From: Viola odorata | Taxonomy: Eukaryota; Streptophyta; Magnoliopsida; Malpighiales; Violaceae | Assembly (NCBI GenBank): GCA_963691705.1 | Contig: OY829539.1 | Coordinates: 42,541,656 to 42,605,655 of the forward strand | Reading direction: 5' to 3' | DNA: 64,000 nt | In this document: one piece after another, positions 20,561 through 32,209 of the stretch | Layout: each line of letters starts with the position of its first letter | How positions within the stretch are numbered: the first letter of the stretch is position 1 | Notes under the pieces: model-generated | The model's database searches: none | Seen by the model: only the letters and a program-made list of their open reading frames with translations | Told to the model about the DNA's origin: nothing | Made by a program: the position numbers and the translations under genes

Positions 20561-22680
20561 ATGGTTGTGACTAGAACCAGGCGATTCCTCTACAGACCCG
20601 TGGATCCAGAAATCGTACAATCATCTAGTATTTTCTCCTACGATACGGTTTTAAATGCTGAACTGGAGGAAAATGGTATCACTTTCCCTCCTGGGTGTGT
20701 CCCTACCGTTCCCGAGAGCGACATGCGTCTTCACGATCCACTGTGGGGGAACTATATATTAGTTTATTTTAAAATGTTCCTCTATGGTTTTCGTCTCCCA
20801 GTCCATGCTTCATCCCGCCCAGATAACTCCTTCTTCCTGGTGTGGGGTTTATGCCTTTCTTCGTGCTTGCGAGTTGGAGAGCATTCTCACCCCATCTCTC
20901 AATTTATTTCGCAAATTCTTTAGCATGACCTGTCACGATTGTTTAATCAGTATCAATCCAAGATGGGATGACGCGTTTGTGTAGTCATTCTGGCAGCGGT
21001 TTTGTGGCTTTAAGAGGGTTGTGGCTGATTGGAAAAACAACTTCTTCATTCTCGAGCTACCGTCCCGTTGGTGGCGCCATGGTTTTAATCAAGAGCTTAT
21101 AGGTCCCCTTTGGGCAAACCTAGTGGTGCTGTCTAGAAGCGAGCTGGATCAAGCTAACGCTTTGCTGGATAAGAGTACACGCTATCGCATCCGGGAGTTC
21201 GCCTCATACAAGCTTATGAACGAGTGCGTTATGGGTGAGTTTGTCTTTCTTCACGTTTCCCTTTTTCACTTATTTGTTGTTCTCATACATTCCCTTATCA
21301 GGAGACGTTGATGATCAGTCATCAGGAGGGCTAACGCTCCTTTGAATGTGATGTCGCTCAGAACTATGTCGGCCTCTCCTCCTGTCGCGCATTCCAGTCA
21401 TCGAGGTGTTCCACCCAAGAGGGGAAAAACTAAGACAGTCGCTGGGAGAGGACGGGGGCGCGTCGTCTCTGCACAAGCTTCTCACTTTATTGACAATTGG
21501 CTACCGCCTCGACGCGGAGGGATAAATATAAATCGGCCCTCGATTCGAACAATTGACAGTGACAGTAGTAGCCATAGCGAGGATATGGATGCCAAACCAG
21601 ACCTTTGTCACGCCTCCTCGCTTCAACGAAAGAGACTCAGAGTAGGCATGAATGAGCAGGCTACCGGGGCCTCTTCTGATCATGCTAACGCAACGGCTGC
21701 CATGGCGCCTGTAATTTCTTCTATGGCAAGCACTTCTCAACAAGTGAAAGTTGTTGACGTGCCAACTGTCTGCCCTCCTACCGCTGCTATAGTCTCGTTA
21801 GTGGTAGATTCCCCTCCGCCAGCTAACGCTCCTGACTCTCTCATTTCTCATTGTATTCCAGATGTGGTGGCAACAACTCTTCCAGTTTTTGAGTCGCCGC
21901 CCAGGGTTCCTCCTCAATTGTTTTTCACTTCTATCTCAGATGTGAGTAATAAAGGCTCTCCTCCGACTCCGATGGTCAATCTCTCTCTTGAAGGCCCCAA
22001 AGGGACTCCGTGCTATCGCATGGATTTAGCGGGATTAGGCGTCAACGGTCTTCGCACTGCAGGGGTACAAAATCTCTTCTCAAGGGAAGAATTCACGACG
22101 CCCTTGATAGGAGAAATGATGAGCTCTTCCACAGAGAAAGAGAAATTCCTTCAGCTTTCACCAAGGGCTCGCTGCAGGCACGTTGTGAATGACTCTCTAG
22201 ATGTCTTTCGTTATTTTCATTATGCGGTAGAGGCTTTTGACAGTGAACTGTGAGATTCTGCTCGCTCAATGTGTGCTCAAAAGGTGCAGCTCGACCGGTC
22301 GTTAGACCAAATGAGGTTGCTAACACGTCTTTATGACGATTCACCGAAGGAGCTAAGCAGAGAAAAATCTAAAGGGAAAGTGAAAACCGATGTTCTAGAG
22401 GCAAAGTTAGCTTTGGAAAAGAAGAAAAATCTTCTTCTTCGCGAAGAGATGCTGGCTCAAGATGAGGAATTTGCTAGGATTCCACTGAGGATGGAGCGGT
22501 GGAAAAATAAGGTTCTGGAGGCCTTCACTTCTGGGTTCACTGCCCATTTAGAGAGTAATTCCTTCGATCCGGCCAAGACAAGGTTAATAAAAATGGAGAT
22601 GACGCATCTGCATTAGGGGGAGAGAAGTCTGGTGACGGCGATGGCGGTAGCGCACAACGGTCTTCCTCTTGATTATTGTC
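20561..22680 (+). pseudogene. Antisense gene c of element A, PF04195-like domain plus coiled coil, spliced
   Basis: I place this in the plant 'putative gypsy type transposon' family (Transposase_28, PF04195), whose function is unknown. Exon 1 (20561..21234) has ELEENGITFPPG, a variable loop, then FKMFLYGFRLPVH, AQITPSSWCGVYAFLRA, ISINPRWDDAF and WRHGFNQELIG. A deletion of about 30 nt near 20805 shifts the frame, and a TAG lies near 20983. An 84-nt intron (21235..21318, ATGG/GTGAGT to GATCAG) joins in phase 1 to exon 2. Exon 2 is Pro/Ser/Thr-rich, stops at TGA 22251..22253, and continues in frame as a Lys/Glu coiled coil to 22616. Close homologues lie at 335..1541 and 43709..45649. Confidence 0.75.
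21235..21318 (+). other. Intron of gene c in element A
   Basis: GTGAGTTTGTC to TTGATGATCAG, 84 nt, phase 1. Of three nearby AG choices (21301, 21318, 21325) only 21318 keeps the long downstream frame open. Gene d has a phase-1 intron at the same point. Confidence 0.65.
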
Positions 22681-23307
22681 TCCTTCTTATCTGTATTTGT
22701 TTATTCTTCAATCAATCGCTTCCCAAAGACATTTGACATTGTTATTCTTGTAATAAGGCTAACGCCATGAGATCGTTGCTGTTTTTTCCTCAAACATTGG
22801 GTTTTGATGTATTATCGATATTGCTTATGCTTTGTTGACGTTTTTCTGCAATCGCGCCATTTCTTAAGACCGCGTGTCAGAGCTGATGCGGATTTTTAGA
22901 GCATTAAATGCTATGAATCCCCTCATTAATGCGATCGAAAGGTAATGATGAGGGGGGACACGTGTCTTTCTCAAGATGAAGCATTTGAGATTGGCACCTT
23001 CTAGGAAGTAGCAAGGACGGAAGCGTCTCCCTTTTATAGTTCTGTCCTTCGCTCGTGTCGCGTCCTTCCGTTATGCTACCTTGCCATGTGTCAGTTATTG
23101 ACTGGTCACGCCTTTTCAACCCTTTTAGGGTTATATAATATTTTTCCCCGCCTTCTTTTTTCTTTTTTATCTCCTTCTTCTCTCACTACTTCCTTCTGAA
23201 AATAACTCACGCCGCTCCTTCTTCTTTGTTCTAGGATCCTTAGTGTTTCTTCCACGAAGGTACACACATTACTTCCTTCTTTTACTCTCTTTTTCTTTTT
23301 ACTGGTT
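22681..23307 (+). promoter_or_regulatory. Intergenic region between antisense genes c and d
   Basis: This region is shared with the left edge of the window (1..334, inverted). A TATA-like TATATAATATT near 23131 lies about 175 nt before the gene d start, followed by a pyrimidine-rich leader. Confidence 0.5.
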
Positions 23308-26300
23308 ATGGCGAAGACTCGTTCTACAAAGTCTACTGAGGAGGAAAGTTCCCAAAAATCTGTTGGGGAGGAGAAGATCAATAATACCCCCACTTCTCTT
23401 TACACTTTGCCCCTAGTTCATCGTAGTCTATCCGATTTCAATTTTCAACTCCCTAAGGGTTGCTCTGTTAGTGTGGCTTCTGACCCTCTCCGCCTTAATA
23501 GTGTATTTCCCGATAATAGTAGGATATTGTATGCCAAGTTGTTTGATCATGGCTTTCGGCTCCCCCTTGATCCACTTGTAAAGCTGTTGCTGGTTGATTC
23601 TGACTTGAATCTGGCTCAACTGAGTCCTAACGCAATTTGCGTTGTTAGTGCTTTTGCGGCGTTATGCCGGTTCAAAGGGATTGAGTCCCCTTCGCTAGCG
23701 TTGCTTCATGATATTTTCCAATTATATTCTCGCAAGGGGGTAATATCAATATCACCCCGCTATGATGATAACTCATTAAAGCCATTCACTTAGAAACTTA
23801 TGGGTATCGAGTCTTTTGTTCCTCGCTGGAAAGAAGAATTTTTTATTATTGGCCTGCCCGAGCCCTTGTGGAGAACCAGTTTTAACGAAGAAATCAAAGA
23901 TGGGGCTTGTGGTAGCAGAAAACCACTTTCCGACCCGGAGGATGGTTGGTTAAAGACGCTGCTCCAAATGGACTTTAGCGTTGACAATCGTAAAGTGGCA
24001 AACAGAGTGGCAGTTACAGAGTGTAAAATGGGTGAGTGTTGATGCGAGCCCATTGTCCTACCTTCGATTGGGCTACCTTCGAGGCCCATTGCCCACACAT
24101 TGGCCTCCATCTCGGCCTTTGGCCTTGCCTTCGACTCCACTACGGCCTTCGGCCTTGGCATGGACTCCACCTTAGCCTTCGGCCTTGCCATCACCCGCAC
24201 CCTCACCTTGGCCTCACGAGCCCGCGCCCTCGCCTCACCCTCGAGAGCCCGAGCCTGAGCCCGCGCCCACGCCTTGTCCTCGGGAGCCCGCGCTCTCGAC
24301 ATGCTCGCGCACGCCTATGCCCCACTTAGCCATTGCACGCCCCCGCGTGCTCGAGCCCAGCCATGGCACGCCCGTGCCCCACCTTCCCATCGCACGCCCC
24401 CGCATGCCCAAGTCTATCTCTCGCACACCCGTGCCATCCATGGCCATCGCATGCCCTCGCGGGCCCGAGCCTAGCCATGGAACGCTCGTGCCTAGCCTTG
24501 CACCCGAGCACCCGTCCCTAGCCTGGCCTTCGCATGACCGTGCCTTGCCTTGGCCGTGTACGCCTGAGCTCAGCCTTGCGCCGGCGCGCCCGAGCCCGTC
24601 CTTGGCCTCGCACATCCATATCTTACCTTGGCCGCGTGCGCCTCAGCTCAGCCATGCGCCCGCGCGCCCATGTCCAGCCTTGCGTCCGTACGACCGTACG
24701 AGAGCCTTATCACACGGCCACATCCTAGCCTTGTCGCACGGCCGCAGCCGAGCGCTATCGCACGACCGCATCCAAGCCCGGTCGTACACCCGCATCTGAG
24801 CCTTGTCCCACGCCCGTGTCCGAGCCACATCGCACGGCCGTACCAACGCCCTGTCATACGGCCGAGCCCTGAGCCATGTCACACATTCGGACCAGCGCCC
24901 TGTCACACGACCGTGTCAGAGGCCGCGTCCAAGTCCTTGGTCGGGCCCACGTCTGAGCCATCGTCCGAGACAGCGTCCGAGCCCTCACCCGAGATAGTGT
25001 CCGCACCAGCGCCTGAGCCATCCGAGCCAGCGGCCGAGCCCTTGGCCTGACCCATAGCCAAGCGGCCTTAGACCTTTTGTCCAAGGGTGTTATGGGTCTT
25101 TTTACCCTTGTATATTTTTTCCCTATAAAATGAAGGACTTGTCTTCATTTTTAGGTTGCTTTTGATTTTGATGAGTTTTCTCTCTTAAGCCTTAAGCCAT
25201 ACCTCCTTCAAGGCAGCACCTTTAGATAGGTATTTGGTTCTTGGTAAACCGGGGTCCTTAGTGGCTGAAAAACCATTGTGTATCCCTTCCATTTCTTTTA
25301 ATCAAACACTCAAGTTGTTCTTGAGTTTGTTCTTCATTTTCCAAAGAAAGACCCTGAGTAATCCTTCTTACTAAGTTCCATTTATTGTTTTCCATCAATC
25401 TATTCCTACCAAACACCCATTAAATCCGCTGCATCTAAACTCTCTTTCCCCACAAATTATTCGTTCATCCATTCTGAATCCATCAAGGAACCATCCGTGC
25501 ATGAGACTAGATCTTTTGGCTCCAATCGGTGCCTTCATCTTCTCTTGAGGAACCCGGGTCGTATCAGTGTTTACCCTTCTTTCTTCGCGTTGCTGGGAAA
25601 TGCTAACGCTAACATTTTTTTCATAACTACGCAGTGGTTCCGCCCGGTTGGGAGCCCGAATATATTCGGAGGACAAAGAGAAGGGAGCAAGTGAAAAGAT
25701 AGCAGGTTGTCGCCGCTGCTGCTGTTGCTACCACTGAAGGTGGGGCTACCGGTGTTACTTTAGCCGTGCCGCTTTCTCAAGGAGTTATCGTCACTGTCGG
25801 CACTATTCAAGCATCATCTTCTCGAGCGCATGCCACAAGAAGGAAGAGAAGCAAAAAAGCAACCGTCGTACCCCCCGCTCTTTCTCAGGCTACCGCTTCT
25901 TCAGAAGTGTCTGCCGGTTCGATTCCTCCTAGAATTCCCTCAGTTTCCCCATCTGCTCAGGTACCTCTATCTGTTGCCCCTACTGCTTTCTCCGCTCTTC
26001 TGCAGTTTCCTTATTACATTTCGTTTCTATAATAAATTGGCACCACTTCCACTTATTCTCTTCCTCGTAAAGATATGTCATTTGCAAGTGAGCTCGCCGA
26101 GCACCAGAAGAAGGCTCGTCACGACCTTCAAAATAACCCGTCGTCATCCGGCATTAATCCTCCCTTGAAAGCTTCCGCGGAGGGTGACGCACCTTTCGCG
26201 CAGCCTCAACGTCTTTTGTCTCTATCGTAGGGGGTTCTGCTGACCGCCCTCCTTCTCCTCCTACTCTGTCTTTTGTTCCTCTATCTCCGCTTACTGCCGC

Positions 26301-27051
26301 GAGGGGCAATTCTGCTTCTGACTTGATGGTTGTTGTTACTTCATACGGTCCTCCCAGCTTTCCCACTCATCGGGTTAACCTGGGTGGCTTTAGAGAGAAA
26401 GCTTTCCAAGCCTTGGAGACTGATAGCGCTGAGGCCATTCTTGCATCTACATATCTGTTGGCAGCTCGAATAATGTCGCATCAAGGGGAAAGGGATGTAT
26501 TTTTGGCCAAGAGTTACTAGGGGCGCATAAATTTCCTTCGTTCTCAGATGTTTTCTTCCTTCTGCCATGCCCATTACATGGATGAGGCTAACGCTAGGGA
26601 GGCAGCGGACAAGCAAAGGGAAATAGACAGACTAATGACTGAGCGTCAGGGACTTTTGGATGCTGCGACGGCTGCCAAGAAAGAGGCGAAAACGGCTAGG
26701 CAAGAGGCAAATGTTGCTAAGCAAGAGACGGAGGTTGCCAGGCTTGCGTTAGAGGAAGAAAAATAGAAGGGCACCGCTCTAAGCACACGCCTTACTGAGT
26801 AAGAGGCCGAGTTAGCGTCAGAAAGGCATAGAAACGTTGAATTTTTTACCGAGCTTAGCCTTTCTGCTGAGAAATGTCGTTGGTATCTGAAGGAGGGGGC
26901 AATGATGATGTCGGATGGCTTCATGCAAAATTATGGGGTGGACGTTCTTTCTACATATTTTGAGGAGAGGTCTTCGCATGTGTCTGACGAGGATTTCTAC
27001 AATGCAAAGGCCACCAAGCAAAGAGAAAACAACGCGTCAGCTGCTTCTTAG
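23308..27051 (+). pseudogene. Antisense gene d of element A, PF04195-like domain plus coiled coil, spliced
   Basis: This is a paralogue of gene c with a better preserved domain. Exon 1 (23308..24031) shows LPKGCSVSVASDPLRLNS, LFDHGFRLPLDPLVKLLL, LSPNAICVVSAFAALCRFKG and SISPRYDDNSL. A TAG at 23791 replaces the Trp kept in B. Its phase-1 intron (24032..25634) has been enlarged by a solo LTR. Exon 2 begins VPPGWEPEYIRRTKRRE, with a stop at 25700, and is Ala/Ser/Pro-rich. The 3' part (about 26063..27051) is a long Ala/Glu/Lys coiled coil (EANAREAADKQREIDRL) with several stops and ends at TAG 27051. The B homologue spans 40883..43361. A further intron probably lies near 25960..26060. The molecular role is unknown. 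Confidence 0.75.
24040..25566 (+). mobile_element. Solo LTR (G) in the intron of gene d
   Basis: The segment begins TGATGCGAGCCC and ends GGGTCGTATCA, the same kind of ends (TGATRCGA...TCGTATCA) as D and E LTRs. GTGT flanks it on both sides (24036..24039 and 25567..25570), consistent with a 4- to 5-bp target duplication. A TATA box (TATAAAA) lies near 25124. From about 24050 to 25070 it is very GC-rich and made of degenerate CGCACGCCC / GAGCCTTGTC-type repeats. Long open frames there are compositional. Confidence 0.75.
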
Positions 27052-27689
27052 GCCTCGCACTTTGCTTTTTTGATTTTTGTTGTTGGCATGTCTTTATCTA
27101 CCCTCTGGGGATATTTTGTAATCATGACGATATCAGCTTTTCTTTAGACCATTGCCTTTTGTCTATAATTTCTTTGTTGGTCTTGCCTTATGATATTACT
27201 ACCACAACATGGTTAGTAAACTTCATTATTAAAATCACAATGATGTGGTCATCGTACCTTATGCGGTTAGTCAACCGTTGCGTTTGCAAGTACACACCAT
27301 TCATGGGCGCCAAGGTATTTCTGTCTTTAGCGACATAGTGTTTCTGCGATAGTCACAATGACTTGTTCTCTGAGGAAGACTTTCCTGCAGTGTCTCTTCA
27401 TGCTCTTTTCTCTGTTGAGAATCAGGAAATTATTTCTTTGTGTCGTGTACCTAACGCTGCATTATCATAATTTCTTTGATGATGTTTCAAAGAACGAATC
27501 ACTATTATTTCCACTCATGCTATGTATAGCTTGACGCCGCCCTTTATTGTTAGGGGGATCAATTAGCCTTGCTAATTTTGTTCCCGATATTGTTGTTGCG
27601 ATATAGACATCTCTCCAGCCCAACTTCACCGGGTATCAACCGCTCGGTTACTGGCTGGGATATCTCTCTTTATTTCAAATGCCAACGAT
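27052..27689 (+). other. Spacer between gene d and the tandem repeats of A
   Basis: This is the 3' flank of gene d with no further reading frame that I can support. It would hold the gene d terminator. Confidence 0.4.
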
Positions 27690-28095
27690 CGGCTTGGGGC
27701 GTGCCTCATCTTAGTGAGCTGTCTGATCAGGACCGACGATCACAAGGATAGGATTTTCACTCCCAAGTGTTGAAACCTCGCGTCCCTGGAGCATGCCTCA
27801 TCTTAGTGGTCCGTCTGTGTGTGAACGGTTACCACAAGGATAGGATTTTCACTCCCAAGGATGCCGGGATGTGCCTCATCTTAATGGGCCATCTATGTGA
27901 GCACGGTTGCCACAAGGATAGGATTTTCACTCCCGGGGGCGTTGGGGCGTGCCTCGTCTTAATGGGTCGTCTGTGTTAGCACGGTCGCCACAAGGATAGG
28001 ATTTTCACTCCCAATGTTGTTTATGCCAGGGCGTGCCTCGTCTTAGTAAGCTGTCTGATCAGGACCAGCCATCACAAGGATAGGATTTTCACTCC
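27690..28095 (-). repeat. Tandem-repeat block between pol and antisense genes of A
   Basis: CACAAGGATAGGATTTTCAC recurs at 27741, 27833, 27911, 27989 and 28073 (units of 78 to 92 bp). Each is separated by a GGCGTGCCTCATCTTAGT-like part. The inverted equivalent is found at the same place in B (39745..40330), so the repeat is a family feature. Confidence 0.85.
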
Positions 28096-29054
28096 TCGTA
28101 TTCTTTGTTATCGTCAAGTGTTTCCAAATGATACACTCCCTTTCCGATGACGCGGTTGACGCGATATGGCCCATCCCAATTTGGGCTGAGTTTTCTCATG
28201 CGTTGCCCTGCTGCTCGCTTGTCTCTGAGCACTAAATCTCCCTCTTTGAGCAGCCGCTCTTTGACTTGCCTGTTATGATATTGCGCCATTTTTCTTTTGT
28301 AGTGCAAGGCTTTCAAGAGAGCCTCCTCTTGTACCTCTGGTAGTGCATCGAGGTTAGCACGTAACCTTTCCTCATTTATTTCTTCGTTGAAATATGCCAC
28401 TCGAAGGCTTAGGGTGCCAATTTCTATCGGCGTGACGGCCTCTGTGCCAAAGGCTAACGCAAAGGGGTTTCTCCTGTGGTAGTTTTGACGGTCATACGAT
28501 AGGCCCACATTACATACTACAGTTCATCTGCCCATTTCTTTTTAGAACCTTCTAGGTTCCTTTCGATGCCACTGAGGATACTACGATTGGTCACTTCCGC
28601 CTGACCATTGGTTTGCGGGTGTGTTACAGAAGAGAATCTCTGTTTGATTTGGAATTCCGTGTGATTTCTAAAAAATTGGCTCGTGAATTGCGTTCCATTG
28701 TCGCTGACCAATATGCAAGGTACCCCAAATCACATTATGACTTGATATTTAAAGAAACCCTAAATTTTTTTCGTGGTAATGTTGGCTACCGCCACTGCTT
28801 CTGCCCATTTCGTGAAGTAGTCTACTGCCCAAAATATCGATTCCCCATTTGGCAAACGGACAAGGAGCGACAATTTCTGAGATTTGTACGGCTGGTCTTC
28901 GGGGGATCTTGGCGTATTCCTGGCATTTTTTACAAGATTTCACAAAGTTGTGACAGTCTCTGCGAATGGTGGGCCAGTAGAATCTTAACCAAAAGACTTG
29001 TGCCGCTAGGGTGTCACTAGCCACGTGCATGCCACATATTCCTTCGTGGATTTC
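28089..29054 (-). pseudogene. A integrase, decayed
   Basis: Integrase inserts the cDNA into the chromosome. In sense order: a zinc-binding remnant (MHVASDTLAAQVF...FYWPTIRRDCHNFV...CKKCQ), the first catalytic Asp in KWGIDILG, the second in VSDNGTQFTSQFF, the Glu in TNGQAEVTN, and the C-terminal part with NPFALAFGTEAVTPIEIG and GPYRVNRVIGKGVYHLE. A stop and two frameshifts lie between 28511 and 28750. Catalytic residues are all present but split over frames. Confidence 0.85.
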
Positions 29055-29750
29055 TCACAAGGTGTGGAGGCCTTCCCGCTCTGTTATGCACTTTGCGGCT
29101 GGATGAGAGAAACATTTTCGAATCAACTCCCCGTTGTAGTATGTGCACCGTGCCGCTTGTTTCAAAAAAATTCTCTTTTCGGTGTTGTCTACTGGCAACT
29201 CATCATGTTTCAAATATTTCACAACGGGGATTCTCCAATCACTCTCCGCTTCTGCCACACAAAGAGACACTTGTTCTTCCATGAAAGAAGGCACTGGTAT
29301 CTCACCGTAGTGCACATCTTTGGGTATAAAGACTACCGAGTTGGCTGTCATTTTGGCAAGATTATCAGCCTCAGCATTATCTTCTCGAGGAATATGCTCG
29401 AAGCAAACTTGAATGCCTTTTTTCTGTATTTTCGTTAGCTCACATTTTACTTTTGCAAGATATTGAATCACGATAGGCTCTCGGGCTTGGGAGTTTCCCA
29501 AGACTTGATCTATTATCAGTTTAGAGTCCCCACGTATCTTTAGCTGTGGATCGCGCACCGTTCCTGCATCGTGTGTAGCTTCAACAGAAAAACTGTTGCC
29601 TATCCTGAGTCCTGCCAGTAACGCTTCGTACTCAGCCGCGTTGTTGGACAGTGGTTGCAAAATTCTAATGGCATAGCGTATCTGCATGTCATTGGGTCCG
29701 ATCATGAAAATTTCAGCACCGGCTAACTCTTGATTTTTGGCTCCGTCCAC
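29055..29750 (-). pseudogene. A second, archaeal-type RNase H domain
   Basis: This is the extra RNase H that marks the Tat lineage. Visible are VDGAKNQELAGAEIF (first Asp), NNAAEYEALLAGLRIG (Glu), IRGDSKLIIDQVLG (Asp) and EHIPREDNAEADNLAKM (final Asp). It follows RT in the same frame but is cut off from it by one stop at the 29757 region, where a Trp codon kept by B has become TGA. The linker to the integrase zinc finger follows. Confidence 0.87.
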
Positions 29751-29759
29751 GTGGATGAC

Positions 29760-31436
29760 TCATGTGTCATTGTATGTGTCTGGGGACGGGAGATCTGAGT
29801 CTTCAACTTCCCCTTCTGGTAGGTCCACTAGTGGCTTTTGTGTGAATGTGCATTTTGCTATAAAGTTTGCTAATGCTTGGGCTTTGATGGACGGTCTGGC
29901 CTTATATTGCAACCCATATTGCTCAAGTTCGATCGCCCAAATTAGCATCCTTCCTGAAGACTCAGGTTTCCTGAAAATTTTCCTCAATGGCTGATCAGTG
30001 AGTACTACGACAGGATGAGCTTGGAAGTACCGATCCATCTTCCTCGTTGCCTGTACCAGGGCAAACACTATTTTTTCGATGTGAGCGTACCGTAATTCGG
30101 CGTCTTTCAGTATGTGACTAACAAAGAATACGGGGCGATGAATATGTCTATCGCTTCGTACAAGGAAAAAACTGACCACCTCGTCAGCGACATCCAGATA
30201 TAAATATAAGGCGTCACCTGGTTCAGGTCTCGTCAGCACCAGGTCGGACGAGAGGTAGGCTTTTATGCCGACAAACGCTTCTTCACATTCTTCTGTCCAC
30301 CCAAAGGGGGCTTTCTTGCAAATGACTTTAAAGAAGGGTAGGCATCTTTCACCTTGTTTAGAAATAAACCGCCCTAACGCAATGATGCGTCCTGTAAGCT
30401 TTTGCACTTCCTTGACGGTTCGAGGAGATATCATATCCAGAATTGCCTTTACTTTCGAAGGGTTAGGTTGGATGCCTTTCTGGCTTACCACGTAGCCTAA
30501 GAATTTACCCGTTTGGAATGCAAACATGCATTTACGGGGGTTCAACATCATCTTGTATTCTCTCATCACGTTGAAAGCTTCTTCCAAATCAGCCAAGTGG
30601 TCCTCGAAGCTTCGGCTTTTGACAAGTATATCGTCCACGTAGGCCTCCACCTTTTTCCCAATCTGCTTCTCAAAAACTTTATTTGCCATGCGCTGGAATG
30701 TTGCCCCAGCATTTTTCAATCCAAACGGCATCGCTGTGTAGCAATAGGTGGCCTTCGGAGTGATGAAGGTGGTCTTTTCTTCGTCCTCTATGGCCATGGG
30801 GATTTGGTGATATCTCGAGTTAGCGTCTAACGAGCTTAGATAGGCGTACCCAGCGGTTTGGTCGACCAACTGATCGATTCGAGGAAGAGGGTAGCAGTCT
30901 TTGGGACAGGCGTCGTTCAAATCAGTGAAGTCAATGCACATACGCCAATCTCCGTTAGGTTTTAGGACTAAAACAGGATTAGCCAACCACGTCGGGTATT
31001 GGACTTCTCGGATGAAGCCGGCCTCCATGAGTTTTGATATCTCTTTCTTGATGGCTATCATCTTTTCTAGAGAGAAAGCTCGCCGCTTCTGCTGAATAGG
31101 CTTGGCGTTAGGGTTAACGTTGAGTCGATGCTCTGTTGTTTCTCACGCAATTCCAGGCATATCTGCTGGCCTCCACGCGAATTCTCCTTTGCATTTATTC
31201 AGTAATCGAGCTAACTGTGTGATTTCCTCTGAGTTCAATTTTTTGTTAACCAGAAAATTTGCTTCTTTGACTCCATTAACGGGAATTGGCCTCATATTGT
31301 CTACTGGCTGAGTGCGCTTTTCCTCTCTATCCTCAAAGGGATCATCCGCTACGCACACGTAACGATCGCAACTCTTTTGGGTCATGAGTAAATAGCACTC
31401 GGCAGCTAACTTCTGGTCTCCTTTGATCGAGACCAC
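29760..31436 (-). pseudogene. A reverse transcriptase and first RNase H
   Basis: RT copies the genomic RNA. The best frame (31061 down to 29760, 433 aa) carries IREVQYPTWLANPVLV, WRMCIDFTDLNDACPKD, SLDANSRYHQIPM, MPFGLKNAGATFQRM, the catalytic AYVDDILVKS, FLGYVVSQKGIQ, and the gypsy RNase H with LYLDVADEV, PVFFVSHILKDAELRY and VVVLTDQPLR. The upstream part (31436..31143) holds the protease-RT linker. Stops are few, and this is the best preserved pol in the window. Confidence 0.9.
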
Positions 31437-31940
31437 CCCATCCTATGAAGGGTATTTCATCTTTAGATATTTTTGTGATATTGCAGCTCCAAAGCGGTTG
31501 AGGTATGACCGCCTGAGTATAGCATTATAAGGCAATGACAGGTCTACAACCAAGAATAACAGTTCCTCTGACCGTTTGGACGTATCCTCTCAAAAGTATA
31601 CTGGTAGCGATGTAACTCCTGCCAACGGGATTGGGACCCCGTCCACTCCAATTATTAGCTTTTTACAAGGCGTTAGCTTATTGTCAGGACGCTTCATTAG
31701 GTTGTATGCTTCAAGCAAGAATAGATTGATCGCACTCCCATTGTCAACAAGGGTTCTCCTGACTCCATGGTTGCCGATAACGGGTGTGACTACCAGCGCA
31801 TCATTGTGTGGATAGACAACGCCTTTCTCATCCTCTTCAGAGAACGATAACACCATTCGATCTAACGCGCTTATCGCTTCGCTTTTCACTAACGCGCTTT
31901 CTCTCTTTCGTTTGTCACCAGTCGCGGGTGCTGACGCCAT
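31437..31940 (-). pseudogene. A protease
   Basis: The aspartic protease region has ALDRMVLSFSEEDEKG, HNDALVVTPVIGNHGVRRTLVDNGSAINLF (DNGS at the active site, as in B) and ELTPCKK-like IIGVDGVPIPLAGVTSLPVYF. A stop then precedes the LLFLVVDL...PYNAIL C-terminus. It is in the same frame as RT. Confidence 0.8.
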
Positions 31941-32209
31941 GGAGTGTCTCCCACTATAATATTGATCATAGGAACATCATCCTCGCTAACCACAAATGTT
32001 TCTTTATTTCTTCTGATAGGGATGGCGTTGGCTCCCGTGGCGTAAGAGGGTGCTTGCCTATCACCAGTCGCCTTATCTGTTGGATCGCTCCTGACTTCCT
32101 CCCTTACTTTAGTGGCAAATTCCCCGAGGTAGCCCTCTTCGACTAAGCGTTCTATCGCTAGTTTCAATTCTCTGCACACATCCGTAGAGTTCCCTTTGAC
32201 TTTATGGAA
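31889..32209 (-). pseudogene. A gag C-terminus, downstream of the B insertion
   Basis: This is the end of gag after the interruption by B, with KVKGNSTDVCRELKLAIERLVEEGYLGEF from a Cys/His nucleocapsid-like motif. Across the TGGAA target site the frame is continuous with 48776 onward (YCKF|HKVKG in B terms), so B hit a then-open gag. Confidence 0.75.
32205..32209 (+). other. Target-site duplication of element B (left copy)
   Basis: TGGAA before the B 5' LTR is repeated at 48776..48780 after the 3' LTR. Confidence 0.95.

Noticed and set aside
24043..25050. Several long open frames on both strands rich in Arg, Pro, Ala, His
   Set aside because: They arise from GC-rich degenerate repeats inside a solo LTR. 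Frames overlap on both strands and have repeat-like composition with no domain.
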